Part shown: positions 7,191-16,246 of the stretch, piece after piece
Layout of the letters: each line of letters starts with the position of its first letter
Numbering within the stretch: the stretch's first letter is position 1
Assembly: GCA_016700415.1 (NCBI GenBank)
Contig: CP065018.1
Coordinates: forward strand, 372,001 to 436,000
Direction: 5' to 3'
Source: Flavobacteriales bacterium
Lineage (GTDB): Bacteria; Bacteroidota; Bacteroidia; Flavobacteriales_F; PHOS-HE28
DNA length: 64,000 nucleotides
Program-made: the position numbers and the translations under genes
The notes under the pieces: generated by a model
Database searches by the model: none
What the model saw: the letters and a program-made list of their open reading frames with translations, nothing else
What the model was told of the DNA's origin: nothing

Positions 7191-9725
7191 CTAGCGCGGA
7201 CTACGCTTCCCGCTGTTACCGCCGCTATTTCCACCGCCGGATCCCTGGCTGGGGGCCGATGGCGTGCTACGCACCGGTGGTGCGGAGGGTGCGGGCGCCG
7301 TGCGCGTAGGGGCGGGCGAACGCTGCACCGGTGGGGCCGTGGGCTTGGTGGGCGCAGTGCTGCGTTGCTGCTGGTATCCCTTGAAGTCGTTCACGCGTTG
7401 GTCGCCACGGCTCCGTTCCTCCTGAATGCGCTGTGGATCACGCTCCGGGGAGGTGTAGCGCGAACGGTCGGGAGTGGTCTGTGGCTGGCGTTCGGGGAAG
7501 GTGGTGGTGCGGTCCGGTTGCGTGGTGGCGGGTTGCTTTTCTTGGTATGTTTTCGTGCGGTCCGGCTGTGTTGTCGGGGTCTTCCCGCCGGGGGCATTGC
7601 TGAACTGCCCGTCCCTGCCACTGTTCGGGCTCCGATCGATCCGGTCCGTGTTGGCGGGCATCTTCGTCCATTGGCCGTTGCGGAATTCCTCCGTCCGGTC
7701 ACCGTCGGTCCGGAAGACGTTTCCATTCCGGTCGATGAAATAATCCCGATCGGCGGCTTTCGTCACCTGCGTTCCGGATGTGCGTTCAGGAGTGCGCACC
7801 TTCTCGATCGTAGCTGTCCGTTGGTGGTCCACCACGGAAGGACGCACACCGGGGACCTTGTGGCTGGTATACAGGTCGTTGCTGCGCAGGTCGCTTGCGG
7901 ACCGCCCGCCGGAGCTTCCCGCGAAGGAGCCGCGGTGCGCAATGCGGGTGCCATTGCCTTCGCTATAATGCTGCCCATAGAAATGGCCGTAGCCGTATCC
8001 CGTATGGCCGTAGTAGTTCCAACTGCCGGGGCAATAGGCGTAGGGCCCCCACCATCCCCAGGAATGCGTGTTATAGTAGCCGTAGTAGTTCCACCGCGGA
8101 TAGAACCAGTCGTAGCCCCATGAGGACCCGAAGCCCCAGCCGTACCAAGGGTTGTAGTACATGTTGAAGCCCCAGGTGTATGGGCGTGGATACCAGAAGC
8201 TGCTGCGCCAAGGGTCGTAGTAGTAACCGGTGCCGTAGATCACGGTGCCGCCCTGCACATAGCTGCCGAGATAGCCGGGGGTGTAGCCCACGAAGACATT
8301 GTCCGGCGTGGAATCATAGATGTACACATAGCGCACGCGGTAGTTGGGGTCGGAGGGCGGGATGTCGTTCACCTGCGCGGGCACGGAGGTGCTCACCGTC
8401 CACGGGCCGTCCGGGGTGTCGCTATCGTACCACACCGCATTGTCGCAGACATGGTAGTGCCCGTTGATGCGCAGCACGGTGGTGCTGGCGTTCACGGCGG
8501 AATAGACAGCGGTGCCCGCGACTTGTTGGAACTGCGGGTCGCCGTCGTAGCTCACGCTCAAGGTCACGTTCCTGCGGTCCACTTGGGCGGTCTGCGGGAT
8601 GCTGGCATCGCGCACGGCCTCACGCGCGGCGTTGGTGCCGGCCACGTGGGCGAGGATGCCGTCCTTCGCTGAACCTTCGGGCACCTTCGCGAAGTCCGCG
8701 GGCAATTCTTCCGGCGACACATAGCGCCACGGGCCGTTCTGCAGGTCCTTGGTGGCGAACCACCGGCCCGAGGCCAGGAGGTAATACTCCTGCGTGGGGA
8801 TGTCCATGAAGAGGTCCTTGTCCGTATTGGTCACGTACATCAAGGAGGTGTTGTCGAAAGGCTGCATCTGCGGCGCCCCGTTGATGTCCAGGAGCACGGC
8901 GGGCTTGGTGGTGACCACCACCTCGGGGATGATGCCGTCCACGGGCTTTTCGGTGGTGCTGGCGGTATCCACTTTCTGGGCTAACGCCTCCAGGGCGGCC
9001 GGGGCTTTTTTCTCATACGTCCATGGGCCTTGCACGGTCTTCGCGGAATACCAAAGGCCGGATCCGTAGAGCCAGTTGTTGCCGCCCTTGGGCCGCACGA
9101 GCAGGTAAGGGGTGTTGGCCACGCGGTCCAGCTCCGGTCCGCTGCCGGCGTATACGGGGTCGCCGCCTTGGTCGTCGTTCTTCACGGCTTCGTAGACCGG
9201 TTCCCCGTCGATGAAGACCAGGATGCTGGGCTTGTCCTTGTAGATGATGGTGGGCGGAGCGTTGTCGTAGGAGGTGGAGCTCAGTTTCTCTTCTTCCAGT
9301 GCGGCCACTAACCAATCAATGGGAATGGGCGCGGCATGTGCGGGAATGCCCTGCGAGAGCATTTCCCGTATGCGGGCCTGTTCCGCGCTGTCGGTGATCC
9401 CGGGGAAACGGGCATCGGTCACCTTGAAGGTGGTGAGGGTGCCCATGCGGTCGCTACGGTCCACTGCCAGAATGCCATTGCCCCAGATCGCGCCGAAGAC
9501 GGGGCTGCCGTCCTGTGGGCGTTGCAAGGCCACGGCGGCGCGGGCGGTAAAGCTGGTGCCGTCGAAGGATTCGGGCTGTGGTTTGAAGACCTGCACTTGG
9601 TCTTCACCGGAGGTGAACACCAGCGGCCAGTCGGAATTCTTCTCTTGGGCGTGGGCTCCGAAAGTGAGGAGGGCCGCTGCGAGGGGCCATGCCAGATGGC
9701 GGAGGGAGGGGGATGTGCGGATCAT
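7191..9725 (-). CDS. Large secreted Tyr/Gly/Pro-rich protein, carbohydrate-binding family V/XII-like
   Basis: An 844-residue protein with a signal peptide ending AAALLTFGAHA. The first ~450 residues are made of repeating units with WLYGSGLWYSAKTVQGPWTY, GRWFATKDLQNGPW and AVWYDSDTPDGPW: each unit has a Trp/Tyr pair followed by GPW, as in proteins named carbohydrate-binding family V/XII. Residues ~450-600 are extraordinarily rich in Y, W and G (YYNPWYGWGFGSSWGYDWF). The last 150 residues are low-complexity Pro/Thr/Arg with repeated QPDRT and ERQP words, ending in GGGNSGGNSG. It is probably exported to the envelope or cell surface. The binding partner is unknown. A sigma-54-like site precedes it. 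Confidence 0.65.
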   Translation of the reverse strand: MIRTSPSLRHLAWPLAAALLTFGAHAQEKNSDWPLVFTSGEDQVQVFKPQPESFDGTSFTARAAVALQRPQDGSPVFGAIWGNGILAVDRSDRMGTLTTFKVTDARFPGITDSAEQARIREMLSQGIPAHAAPIPIDWLVAALEEEKLSSTSYDNAPPTIIYKDKPSILVFIDGEPVYEAVKNDDQGGDPVYAGSGPELDRVANTPYLLVRPKGGNNWLYGSGLWYSAKTVQGPWTYEKKAPAALEALAQKVDTASTTEKPVDGIIPEVVVTTKPAVLLDINGAPQMQPFDNTSLMYVTNTDKDLFMDIPTQEYYLLASGRWFATKDLQNGPWRYVSPEELPADFAKVPEGSAKDGILAHVAGTNAAREAVRDASIPQTAQVDRRNVTLSVSYDGDPQFQQVAGTAVYSAVNASTTVLRINGHYHVCDNAVWYDSDTPDGPWTVSTSVPAQVNDIPPSDPNYRVRYVYIYDSTPDNVFVGYTPGYLGSYVQGGTVIYGTGYYYDPWRSSFWYPRPYTWGFNMYYNPWYGWGFGSSWGYDWFYPRWNYYGYYNTHSWGWWGPYAYCPGSWNYYGHTGYGYGHFYGQHYSEGNGTRIAHRGSFAGSSGGRSASDLRSNDLYTSHKVPGVRPSVVDHQRTATIEKVRTPERTSGTQVTKAADRDYFIDRNGNVFRTDGDRTEEFRNGQWTKMPANTDRIDRSPNSGRDGQFSNAPGGKTPTTQPDRTKTYQEKQPATTQPDRTTTFPERQPQTTPDRSRYTSPERDPQRIQEERSRGDQRVNDFKGYQQQRSTAPTKPTAPPVQRSPAPTRTAPAPSAPPVRSTPSAPSQGSGGGNSGGNSGKRSPR

Positions 9726-9750
9726 GGTACTAAGGATCTGTGACCTGTTA

Positions 9751-9767
9751 TGCCAAGTATCGTGCCA
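9751..9767 (-). promoter_or_regulatory. Sigma-54-like promoter in front of the GPW-repeat protein
   Basis: Read on the minus strand: TGGCACG, four bases, TTGGCA. The -24 half is perfect; the -12 half is TTGGCA rather than TTGCA, so the GG-GC distance is one base longer than the classical ten. The site ends 25 bases before the ATG, a suitable place for transcription start. The same architecture occurs at 16390-16406. Confidence 0.4.
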
Positions 9768-9934
9768 GTGTCGAAGTTCGGTATTTTCCCTTTTGTCGAT
9801 CGGCCTCGGGGATCATCTTTCCCAAGATTCGTAACACCTGAGCATCCTTCCCGGCCTATGGCGATTTGTGCCGAAAGCCCCGATCCCGTTACTTTTACTC
9901 CTCCCTGGCCCGGTACCGTGATATCGGATCTGCA

Positions 9935-9941
9935 AGAGGAG
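9935..9941 (+). promoter_or_regulatory. Shine-Dalgarno-like AGAGGAG deciding the start of the next gene
   Basis: AGAGGAG lies six bases before the ATG at 9948. Strong SD-like sequences are unusual here, and this one favours the 9948 start over the longer open frame that begins at 9750. Confidence 0.5.
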
Positions 9942-9947
9942 ATCGCA

Positions 9948-10925
9948 ATGAAGACCGTAGTTGGCAGAATGATCGGTGGTGGCGGGGCGATGGCCTTGTC
10001 CTTGCTGGCATGGGGCAGTTCCTTGGATCTGGACGGCATTCTGATGATCAGAGGGATGTCCATGGCAGGTGCCCGTGTGATCATCGTCACCCCCGACGAG
10101 GAACCCCGGACCCTCACGACGGGCCTTGCCCATTTCTCCTTGCACCTGAAATTGAACACCGACTATCTCCTCTCTTTTGAACGGCCCGGTTGCGTAAGCA
10201 AACAGCTACAGTTCAACACGGCCGTGCCGGACGGTTATCCGGTGGGGGAAGGCTTCTATTTTCCGTTCCAGGTCACCCTTGAGCCGATGCCGAAAGGACA
10301 AGAATTCGCCTATGCCGGCCCGGTGGGGTTGATCCATTTTGATCAGTACATCAATGCCTTCGGCTATGATACCGATTACCGCGTCACCAAGAACGAGGTG
10401 TTGGCGAAGCGCCTGGAGCTTGCCCGGACCGGGCTGGAGCAGCAGGCGGAGCCCGTGCGGGGAGAGGCCGCCGTGCCGATGCCGGGTTCTTCGGGAAATC
10501 TCTCCGGGAAGGGCGTGGAGGCCCCCGATACCCCTCATGACGTGTTGGCGCCGGTGGTGTCCCGAACGGCCCCGAGGGTACACGTGTTGGAGATGCCTAA
10601 GGAAAGGCTGGAACCGGTGCCCGCCCATTCCGCGTCGCTGCATGTGGCGCTGGATGAGTTCCGGCCGAGCAGACCCGGACCGGAGCTTTTGGCATTGGGC
10701 GCCGCACCTGCGAAAAATGAATTGAACGCTCCTGTTGCGATGTCATCTGACCGATGGAAGGTGGTGCATGCGGACCGCTTGCACGTCATCACCAGCATCA
10801 AGGTGCAGGAAAAGGATCGCGAGGTCGAGTACCGCCGGGTGGTGAGCTACTATGGCGGCATCACCTTTTTCCGCGACGGCTTCCCATGCTCGGAGAAGAC
10901 CTATGAAGACGGGTCGGCCCGTTGA
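9948..10925 (+). CDS. Hypothetical protein with carboxypeptidase-regulatory-like beta domain
   Basis: A 325-residue protein. After a short hydrophobic N-terminus (possible signal or anchor, GGGGAMALSLLAWGSS) residues ~25-120 resemble the small beta-sandwich seen in carboxypeptidase regulatory domains: GARVIIVTPDEE, LTTGLAHFSLHLKLNTDYLLSF and the conserved block FERPGCVSKQLQFNT, then YFPFQVTLEP and AFGYDTDYR. The C-terminal half is Pro-rich and poorly conserved looking. Its last base touches the last base of rlmD on the opposite strand. The function is unknown; an envelope protein is likely. Confidence 0.55.
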   Translation: MKTVVGRMIGGGGAMALSLLAWGSSLDLDGILMIRGMSMAGARVIIVTPDEEPRTLTTGLAHFSLHLKLNTDYLLSFERPGCVSKQLQFNTAVPDGYPVGEGFYFPFQVTLEPMPKGQEFAYAGPVGLIHFDQYINAFGYDTDYRVTKNEVLAKRLELARTGLEQQAEPVRGEAAVPMPGSSGNLSGKGVEAPDTPHDVLAPVVSRTAPRVHVLEMPKERLEPVPAHSASLHVALDEFRPSRPGPELLALGAAPAKNELNAPVAMSSDRWKVVHADRLHVITSIKVQEKDREVEYRRVVSYYGGITFFRDGFPCSEKTYEDGSAR

Positions 10926-12344
10926 TCAACGCCTCTCCAGCCGGACGACGTTCTCCACGTGCCAAGTATGGGGGAACATGTCCAGCGGTTGCACACGGGT
11001 GATGCGGTAGAGGTCCTTCAGTAAGGCAAGGTCGCGGGCCTGCGTGGACGGATTGCAACTGACATAGACGATGCACGGCGGTGCCATTTCACGGATGCGC
11101 TCCACCACTGAAGGATGCATGCCGGCGCGGGGCGGGTCGAGCACCAGCACATCCGGCTTCCCATGGCGCGCGATGAATTCCGCATTCAACAGGTCCTTCA
11201 GATCACCGGCCTCGAAGGCCACGTTCCCGATCCCGTTCAGCTCCGCGTTCGCATGTGCGTCCGCGATGGCCTCCGGCACGATCTCCGCCCCGATCACCCT
11301 TCCGCAGTGCCGGGCCAGAAAGAGCGAGATGCTGCCGGCACCGCAGTACAGGTCGTACACCAGTTCATCACCCTTCAGTTCTGCATAGATCCGGACCAGC
11401 TCGTACATCACCTGGGTCTGCTCGGGGTTGGTCTGGAAGAAGCTCTTTGCGCCGATACGGAAGCGCAGCGGTGCGTGGCCATCATCGATCAGTTCCTCGA
11501 TGATGTGGTCGCGCCCGTGGAACACATGGACGTCCAGGTCCCAGATGGTGTCGTTCATCTTCGGATTGATGCACCAGAGGAGCGAGGTGATCCCCGGGAA
11601 TTCCTGAAGTACGGCGGCGAGCAATGCCTCGCGTGATCCCTTGTCCTCGTAACCGAAGGCGAGCAGCACCATGACCTCGCCCGTAGTGGTGGTGCGGATG
11701 GTGAGGGTGCGAAGCCAGCCTTCATGTTTCCGGATGTCATAATAGCCCAGTCCATGCGCGGTGGCGTAGGCCCCGACGAAGTTGCGGATGGCATCGCTGG
11801 GCGCTGGCTGCAGCCAGCATTTCTCCACGTTGAACACCTTGTCGAACCTGCCCGGCAGGTGATAGCCCAAGGCCTTGCGGTCCTCGATCACCTCCCCGGT
11901 GTCCAGTTCCGCCTTGGTGAACCAGCGTTGCGCGGTGAAGGTGTACTCGAGCTTGTTGCGATAGTGCTGCGTCTTCGCGGATGCAAGGATCGGAGGTACC
12001 TCCGGCAGCTCCAGCCCTCCGATGCGTTGCAGGTTGTCCACCACCTCCTGATGCTTGTTCAGCAGTTGGGCCGCGTGGGCATAGTCCTGCCATCCGCAGC
12101 CGCCGCAGATGCCGAAGTGTGCGCAGAAGGGTTCCTCGCGGTCCGGTGAGGCCGTGATCAGCCGCGTGGTGGTGGCCTCGGCATAGCTCTTCTTCTTACG
12201 CTTGACCTGCAGGTCCACCACATCGCCGGGCACCGCGCCGGTAATGAAGACCACCAGCCCGTCCACTTTGGCGATTGCCTTGCCTTTGGCACCCCAGCCG
12301 GTAACGGTGATGTGCTCGAATACAGGAAGTGGTTTTTTCGCCAT
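10926..12344 (-). CDS. rlmD: 23S rRNA (uracil-C5)-methyltransferase RlmD/RumA
   Basis: A 472-residue protein of the TrmA/RumA family. The N-terminal TRAM-like domain (VFEHITVTGWGAKGKAIAKV) is followed by the iron-sulfur ligands CAHFGICGGC with a fourth Cys in NVEKCWL, then the Rossmann fold with VYDLYCGAGSISLFLA, the VLDPPRAGMHPSV motif and the catalytic cysteine in VSCNPSTQARDL. It uses S-adenosylmethionine to make 5-methyluridine in 23S rRNA. The frame is open to 12458, but the ATG at 12344 (MAKKPLPVF) sits just before the TRAM domain. Confidence 0.92.
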   Translation of the reverse strand: MAKKPLPVFEHITVTGWGAKGKAIAKVDGLVVFITGAVPGDVVDLQVKRKKKSYAEATTTRLITASPDREEPFCAHFGICGGCGWQDYAHAAQLLNKHQEVVDNLQRIGGLELPEVPPILASAKTQHYRNKLEYTFTAQRWFTKAELDTGEVIEDRKALGYHLPGRFDKVFNVEKCWLQPAPSDAIRNFVGAYATAHGLGYYDIRKHEGWLRTLTIRTTTTGEVMVLLAFGYEDKGSREALLAAVLQEFPGITSLLWCINPKMNDTIWDLDVHVFHGRDHIIEELIDDGHAPLRFRIGAKSFFQTNPEQTQVMYELVRIYAELKGDELVYDLYCGAGSISLFLARHCGRVIGAEIVPEAIADAHANAELNGIGNVAFEAGDLKDLLNAEFIARHGKPDVLVLDPPRAGMHPSVVERIREMAPPCIVYVSCNPSTQARDLALLKDLYRITRVQPLDMFPHTWHVENVVRLERR

Positions 12345-12442
12345 GGGGCTGCAAAGAAACCGCATCCCGGGTTCTCCGTGCGGCAAGGCAGGGCTATCGG
12401 GGCTTCCTCCCGCTCCTGACCGCTTGTGCATGAACAGGAATG

Positions 12443-12557
12443 AACCACGGATGCACACGGATCGGCACGGATCAAATTAAGACTGCTAATCACCGTCACC
12501 ATCCTGTTAGCAACACGGATGCTGACTATCCGTGTGTATCTGTGTGCATCCGTGGTT
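12443..12557. repeat. Inverted repeat of the ATCCGTG word type
   Basis: The left arm 12443-12472 begins AACCACGGATGCACACGGAT; the right arm 12528-12557 is its reverse complement with 26 of 30 positions pairing. The 55-bp spacer has no clear structure. It fills the gap between rlmD and the SIMPL-domain gene. Confidence 0.7.
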
Positions 12558-12589
12558 GAAGAACCGGTCCCCGCTTACAGCGCCTTCGT

Positions 12590-13564
12590 TCACGGCAGCG
12601 CGATCGTCTTCGCATCACCCTTGTCGGTGATCCAGAGGTACTTGATGATGTCCTTCGCTTCCTTTTTCGGAAAAGCCTCCGGCAGTTGGCACTGCATGGT
12701 GAGGTTGTAGGTGTATTGCACGGGCGGTTCCGTGATGTCGGCATGCAGTACGATGTCGAAATTGCCGTACGGCACCTTGTTGTAGAACAGCGTGGTGGGG
12801 TTGCGGACGTCGTTGATCAACTGGCCTCTGCGACGGCTGTTCAGCGAGGTGCGCGTCCGGGTCTTGTAGGTGGTGTAGCGGTCCAGGGGAAAGTAGGCGC
12901 CGTTCTCTTCGGCGGCGATGCGGTGGCTTTCCTCCACCTTGAGGCCGAGCTTGGTGAAATTCTTCAGCTTGTCCTGCATCAGCTTGGTGGCGAACATCCG
13001 CAGCGTGTCGTAGCAGGCGCTTTGATCCTCCACGAAGTAGTCCATCTTCACCAGGTCGTAGATGCCTTCCTTGGCGGCGGCGCTCACGATCTTGTCCAAG
13101 ATCCGTGCATCCCTGAATTTGATGTGGATGTTCTTCTGGATCTCGAACCCGGCGGGCACTTCCTGATAGGTGGTGCTGAAGAACTTGCGGGTGGTCTCGA
13201 TCTCGTAAACGGGCACGAAGGAGAGCATGTCGGTGAAGAGGTCCGCGTCCTTCACGCCCACTTTATGCAAGCGTGTCATCAGCCTTTCCATGCGGCCGTT
13301 CATCAGGGAATCCGCCTCCTCGGCTGATTGGCCCAACTGGGTGAGATTGAAGATGGCGAGGTAACTGTCCGCGCGCATGTTCATCATGGCGTCCACTTCC
13401 AGCACCAGCACATTGCCTTGCAATGTGGCCTTCACGGCCTGTTCCGCCTGCTGGAAATAGATGCGGCTGTTGGTCTCGTACATGAGATTGCCCATGGCTT
13501 GCGGCTTCGCGTGCAATGCGGTGAACAGCACCGTGGTGATGGCGAGGGTCCGGGAGATCGACAT
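12590..13564 (-). CDS. Exported SIMPL (DUF541)-like protein
   Basis: A 324-residue protein with an N-terminal hydrophobic signal (LAITTVLFTALHA). The middle resembles SIMPL/DUF541 proteins: long stretches of alternating beta segments and helices, ADLFTDMLSFVPVYE, IHIKFRDARILDKIVSAAAKEGIYDLVKMDYFVED, followed by a helix rich in charged residues. SIMPL proteins are periplasmic or surface proteins of uncertain role, some linked to oxidative stress. It seems to be a single-gene unit. Family assignment is from fold-like pattern and not from an invariant motif. Confidence 0.55.
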   Translation of the reverse strand: MSISRTLAITTVLFTALHAKPQAMGNLMYETNSRIYFQQAEQAVKATLQGNVLVLEVDAMMNMRADSYLAIFNLTQLGQSAEEADSLMNGRMERLMTRLHKVGVKDADLFTDMLSFVPVYEIETTRKFFSTTYQEVPAGFEIQKNIHIKFRDARILDKIVSAAAKEGIYDLVKMDYFVEDQSACYDTLRMFATKLMQDKLKNFTKLGLKVEESHRIAAEENGAYFPLDRYTTYKTRTRTSLNSRRRGQLINDVRNPTTLFYNKVPYGNFDIVLHADITEPPVQYTYNLTMQCQLPEAFPKKEAKDIIKYLWITDKGDAKTIALP

Positions 13565-13771
13565 TCGTTTGTTCGGTTGTTTGTCCTCGGTACACGCTGC
13601 TGACAGAACGGTTCACCGGACCTGTGCAACGCGCCGAAGCAGGGGAGCTGACCGGGAGAGCCATACCGAGGCGCAGCTGCCAAGTGCGACCATTGCACTT
13701 TCCCGTGACCTGTCGTGGGAAGGCATGTCCATGTTCCGAGATCTGGCGGGAGTGAAGCCGCAGGGCAGGAA

Positions 13772-13779
13772 TACCTTTG
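13772..13779 (+). promoter_or_regulatory. -7 box TACCTTTG before the sensor kinase
   Basis: A perfect match to TAnnTTTG, 31 bases before the ATG at 13811. It supports that ATG, and not 13872, as the original start of the sensor kinase. Confidence 0.45.
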
Positions 13780-13810
13780 CCGATCAGGGATCATCGGGAA
13801 GAACACCACC

Positions 13811-13903
13811 ATGCCGGACAAGGTCAACAAGCGGGAACTAGCAGAGCGGGTAAAGGAGCTAGGCTGCCTGTATGCCGTTGCCCGATCGGTGCAGCTGCAC
13901 TGA
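13811..13903 (+). pseudogene. N-terminal fragment of the sensor kinase, cut off by a frameshift
   Basis: Thirty codons starting MPDKVNKRELAERVKELG and containing the KELGCLYAVARSV element that in related Bacteroidota and delta-proteobacterial sensor kinases precedes the LPELLHHVVEVVREGWQFPE element. Here the frame stops at the TGA 13901-13903, while the continuation is in the next frame (TDRSLPELL, from 13899). Moving one base at about 13898 restores a continuous protein. It is either a genuine indel that truncates the kinase or a sequence error. Confidence 0.65.
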
Positions 13904-14909
13904 TCGCTCCTTGCCGGAACTGCTTCACCATGTGGTGGAAGTGGTGCGGGAGGGCTGGCAATTCCCCGAGGAGGCCCGTGTTCGTATCCGGCTGGACGAT
14001 GCAGTATTCGGCGATCCAGTGGATCATCAAGATGCCATGCGCGCCGATCTGCTGGTGGACCGGACGGAGCGTGGTCAGATCACAGTGGCATACCCCGATG
14101 CATCGATCGCCGTGGAAGGCCCGCTGTTTCTTCCGGAGGAGCAGCCCTTGTTGGACAGGATCGCGTCCGATCTTTCCGCCGTCATTGAAAGGCATGAGCG
14201 TCGCCAGCACCAGCAACTGCTGGAATCGCGGATGCGGAGCAACGACCGGCTAACGATACTGGCGGAGATCACCGCGGGCATCGCGCACGAGTTGAACACG
14301 CCGCTGGGCAATGTGCTGGGCTACGCGGAACTGCTGAAGAAGGATGAGACCGTCCGGGAGCGGCGCAGCGACCTCCAGCGGATCATCGACTCGGCGTTGA
14401 TCGGACGCGAGATCGTAAAGAAGCTGATGTACTTCTCCTGCGAAATGCCCGCGCAGTTCCAATTGGCCGATGCGAACAAGGCCCTGCATGATGTGCTGCA
14501 CCTGCTTGAGCAGCGGCTGGAGCAGCAGCACGTTACCGTTCAATGGCAATTGGCCAACGGCATTCCGCCCGTGCGGTTGGACCAGGTGCAGTTCGCGCAA
14601 GTGATCTCCAACATCGTGCTCAACGCGGCCGCGGCCATGCCCGAGGGCGGCACGATCGCCCTTTCCACCGAGTGCCGGGTCGGTCTGGTGTTGATCACCA
14701 TCGCGGACACGGGCAAAGGCATCGGCGAGGCCGACCTGAAAAAGATCTTCCAGCCCTTCTTCACCACCAAGCCCACCGGCGAGGGTACCGGCTTGGGGCT
14801 TTCCGTGGTGCACGGCATCATGAAGGGCCATGGCGGCGGCGTTGCGGCATCCTCCACGGTCGGGGAGGGCACCACCTTCACCCTCTCATTCCCCATACCC
14901 TCCCCATGA
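13872..14909 (+). CDS. Sensor histidine kinase (main part; N-terminus frameshifted)
   Basis: Open frame of 345 residues. Residues 12-105 are a small sensor region with WQFPEEARVRIRLDD and DASIAVEGPLF; a HisKA domain follows with the phospho-acceptor H139 in ITAGIAHELNTPLGN, then the HATPase domain with N-box VISNIVLNAAAAM and G-boxes ITIADTGKGIG, FQPFFTTKPTGEGTGLGLS and GGGVAASST. No membrane segment is seen, so it is cytoplasmic. The natural protein probably begins at 13811 (see that entry). Its stop overlaps the start of the sigma-54 response regulator (ATGA, 14906-14909), so the two are translationally coupled and form a two-component pair. Confidence 0.88.
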   Translation: MPLPDRCSCTDRSLPELLHHVVEVVREGWQFPEEARVRIRLDDAVFGDPVDHQDAMRADLLVDRTERGQITVAYPDASIAVEGPLFLPEEQPLLDRIASDLSAVIERHERRQHQQLLESRMRSNDRLTILAEITAGIAHELNTPLGNVLGYAELLKKDETVRERRSDLQRIIDSALIGREIVKKLMYFSCEMPAQFQLADANKALHDVLHLLEQRLEQQHVTVQWQLANGIPPVRLDQVQFAQVISNIVLNAAAAMPEGGTIALSTECRVGLVLITIADTGKGIGEADLKKIFQPFFTTKPTGEGTGLGLSVVHGIMKGHGGGVAASSTVGEGTTFTLSFPIPSP

Positions 14910-16225
14910 AGGAACGACCTTCCGTGCTGCTGGTGGACGATTCCCGCGACATGCTGGAACTGCTTCGCCGCTATATGAACGGCATGGGCCTCACGCCGTT
15001 CACCTGCAACAACGTGGTGGATGCGATCGAGGTACTGGAGCAAGGCCCTGTGGACCTTGTGATCACGGACCTGAACATGCCCGAGGTGAGCGGCACGCAA
15101 CTGGTGAGATATATCGGGCAGCACTTTCCGAAGATCCCTGTGCTGGTGATCACCGGCTTCCCGGACGTGCAGGTGGCCGTTGACGTGATGAAGCAGGGCG
15201 CGGTTGAATTCCTGGTGAAGCCGGTGACGGAGGCGGAGCTGCGCACGGCGGTGGAAAAGGTGTTGGGCACGAACACCGAAGAGGTGGCCGAAGTGCCTGC
15301 GGAAAGCCATGGCCAGGTGCTGGGCATGGTCGGGCGTTCGGCGGGGATGCAGGAGGTGTACCGCATCATTGAGCGCACGCGGAACAACAACGCGACGATC
15401 CTGGTGAGCGGGGAAAGCGGTACGGGCAAGGAAGTGGTGGCGCGCGCGGTCCACTACAACAGCGATCGCTCCACGGCGCCGTTCCTCGCGGTGAATTGCG
15501 GGGCCATCCCGGACCAATTGCTGGAGAGCGAGCTGTTCGGCCACACCAAAGGAGCGTTCACCGGTGCCACCACCAACCGGGCGGGCTTCTTCCAGGCCGC
15601 TGACGGGGGGACGTTGTTCCTTGACGAGATCGGTAACGCCACCGCGGCAGTGCAGGCCAAATTGCTACGGGCCGTGCAGGAGAAGGAGGTCACCATGCTG
15701 GGCGGCACCAAGCCCCAGCGCGTCAACGTGCGGTTGATCTCCGCGAGCAATGCCGACCTCAACGAACTGGTGCGCACGGGCACCTTCCGCGAGGACCTGT
15801 ACTACCGCTTGAACCTGATCAACATCCACCTGCCGGCCTTACGCGATCGGAAGGAGGACATCCCGTTGCTGATCAATCACTTCAACGCCAAGTACAGCAA
15901 GGACATGGGCAAAAAGCCCTTGCGCATCCCCGTGCGCGTAATGGACGCGCTGGAAGCCTACCTGTGGCCGGGCAATGTGCGGGAATTGGAGAACTTCATC
16001 CATCGGTTGGTGATCATGAAGGACAACGCCGTGGCCATGGAAGACCTGCCCGACACCATGAAAATGGATAGCCCGGAGCGGCCCGGCGACGGTACGTTGC
16101 AGACCCTCGCCGAGGTGGAGAAGCAATACATCCAACGGGTGCTGGAAAGCACCGGGCAGAACAAGACCAAGGCCGCTGAGATCCTGGGGATCGACCGGAA
16201 AACCTTGCGGGAAAAACTGAAATAG
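14906..16225 (+). CDS. Sigma-54-dependent response regulator, NtrC family
   Basis: A 439-residue protein: receiver domain (residues 5-120, phospho-acceptor D55 in LVITDLNMP, K in FLVKPVTEAE), AAA+ sigma-54 activation domain with Walker A GESGTGKE, the sigma-54 contact loop GAFTGA and Walker B GGTLFLDEIG, and a C-terminal Fis-type helix-turn-helix (KTKAAEILGIDRKTLREKL). It activates RNA polymerase carrying RpoN on phosphorylation by the coupled kinase. The start at 14906 gives MKERPSVLLVDDS; the frame is open further upstream but that part would lie inside the kinase. A terminator follows. The nearest candidate target is the GDH operon. Confidence 0.93.
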   Translation: MKERPSVLLVDDSRDMLELLRRYMNGMGLTPFTCNNVVDAIEVLEQGPVDLVITDLNMPEVSGTQLVRYIGQHFPKIPVLVITGFPDVQVAVDVMKQGAVEFLVKPVTEAELRTAVEKVLGTNTEEVAEVPAESHGQVLGMVGRSAGMQEVYRIIERTRNNNATILVSGESGTGKEVVARAVHYNSDRSTAPFLAVNCGAIPDQLLESELFGHTKGAFTGATTNRAGFFQAADGGTLFLDEIGNATAAVQAKLLRAVQEKEVTMLGGTKPQRVNVRLISASNADLNELVRTGTFREDLYYRLNLINIHLPALRDRKEDIPLLINHFNAKYSKDMGKKPLRIPVRVMDALEAYLWPGNVRELENFIHRLVIMKDNAVAMEDLPDTMKMDSPERPGDGTLQTLAEVEKQYIQRVLESTGQNKTKAAEILGIDRKTLREKLK

Positions 16226-16246
16226 CACCGGCCCTTTTCGTACCGG

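Noticed and set aside
13892..13907. Programmed +1 frameshift like that of prfB in the sensor kinase
   Set aside because: The prfB signal needs CTT-TGA-C and an upstream SD-like sequence; here the context is CAC-TGA-T without such an element, so a plain indel is more likely.
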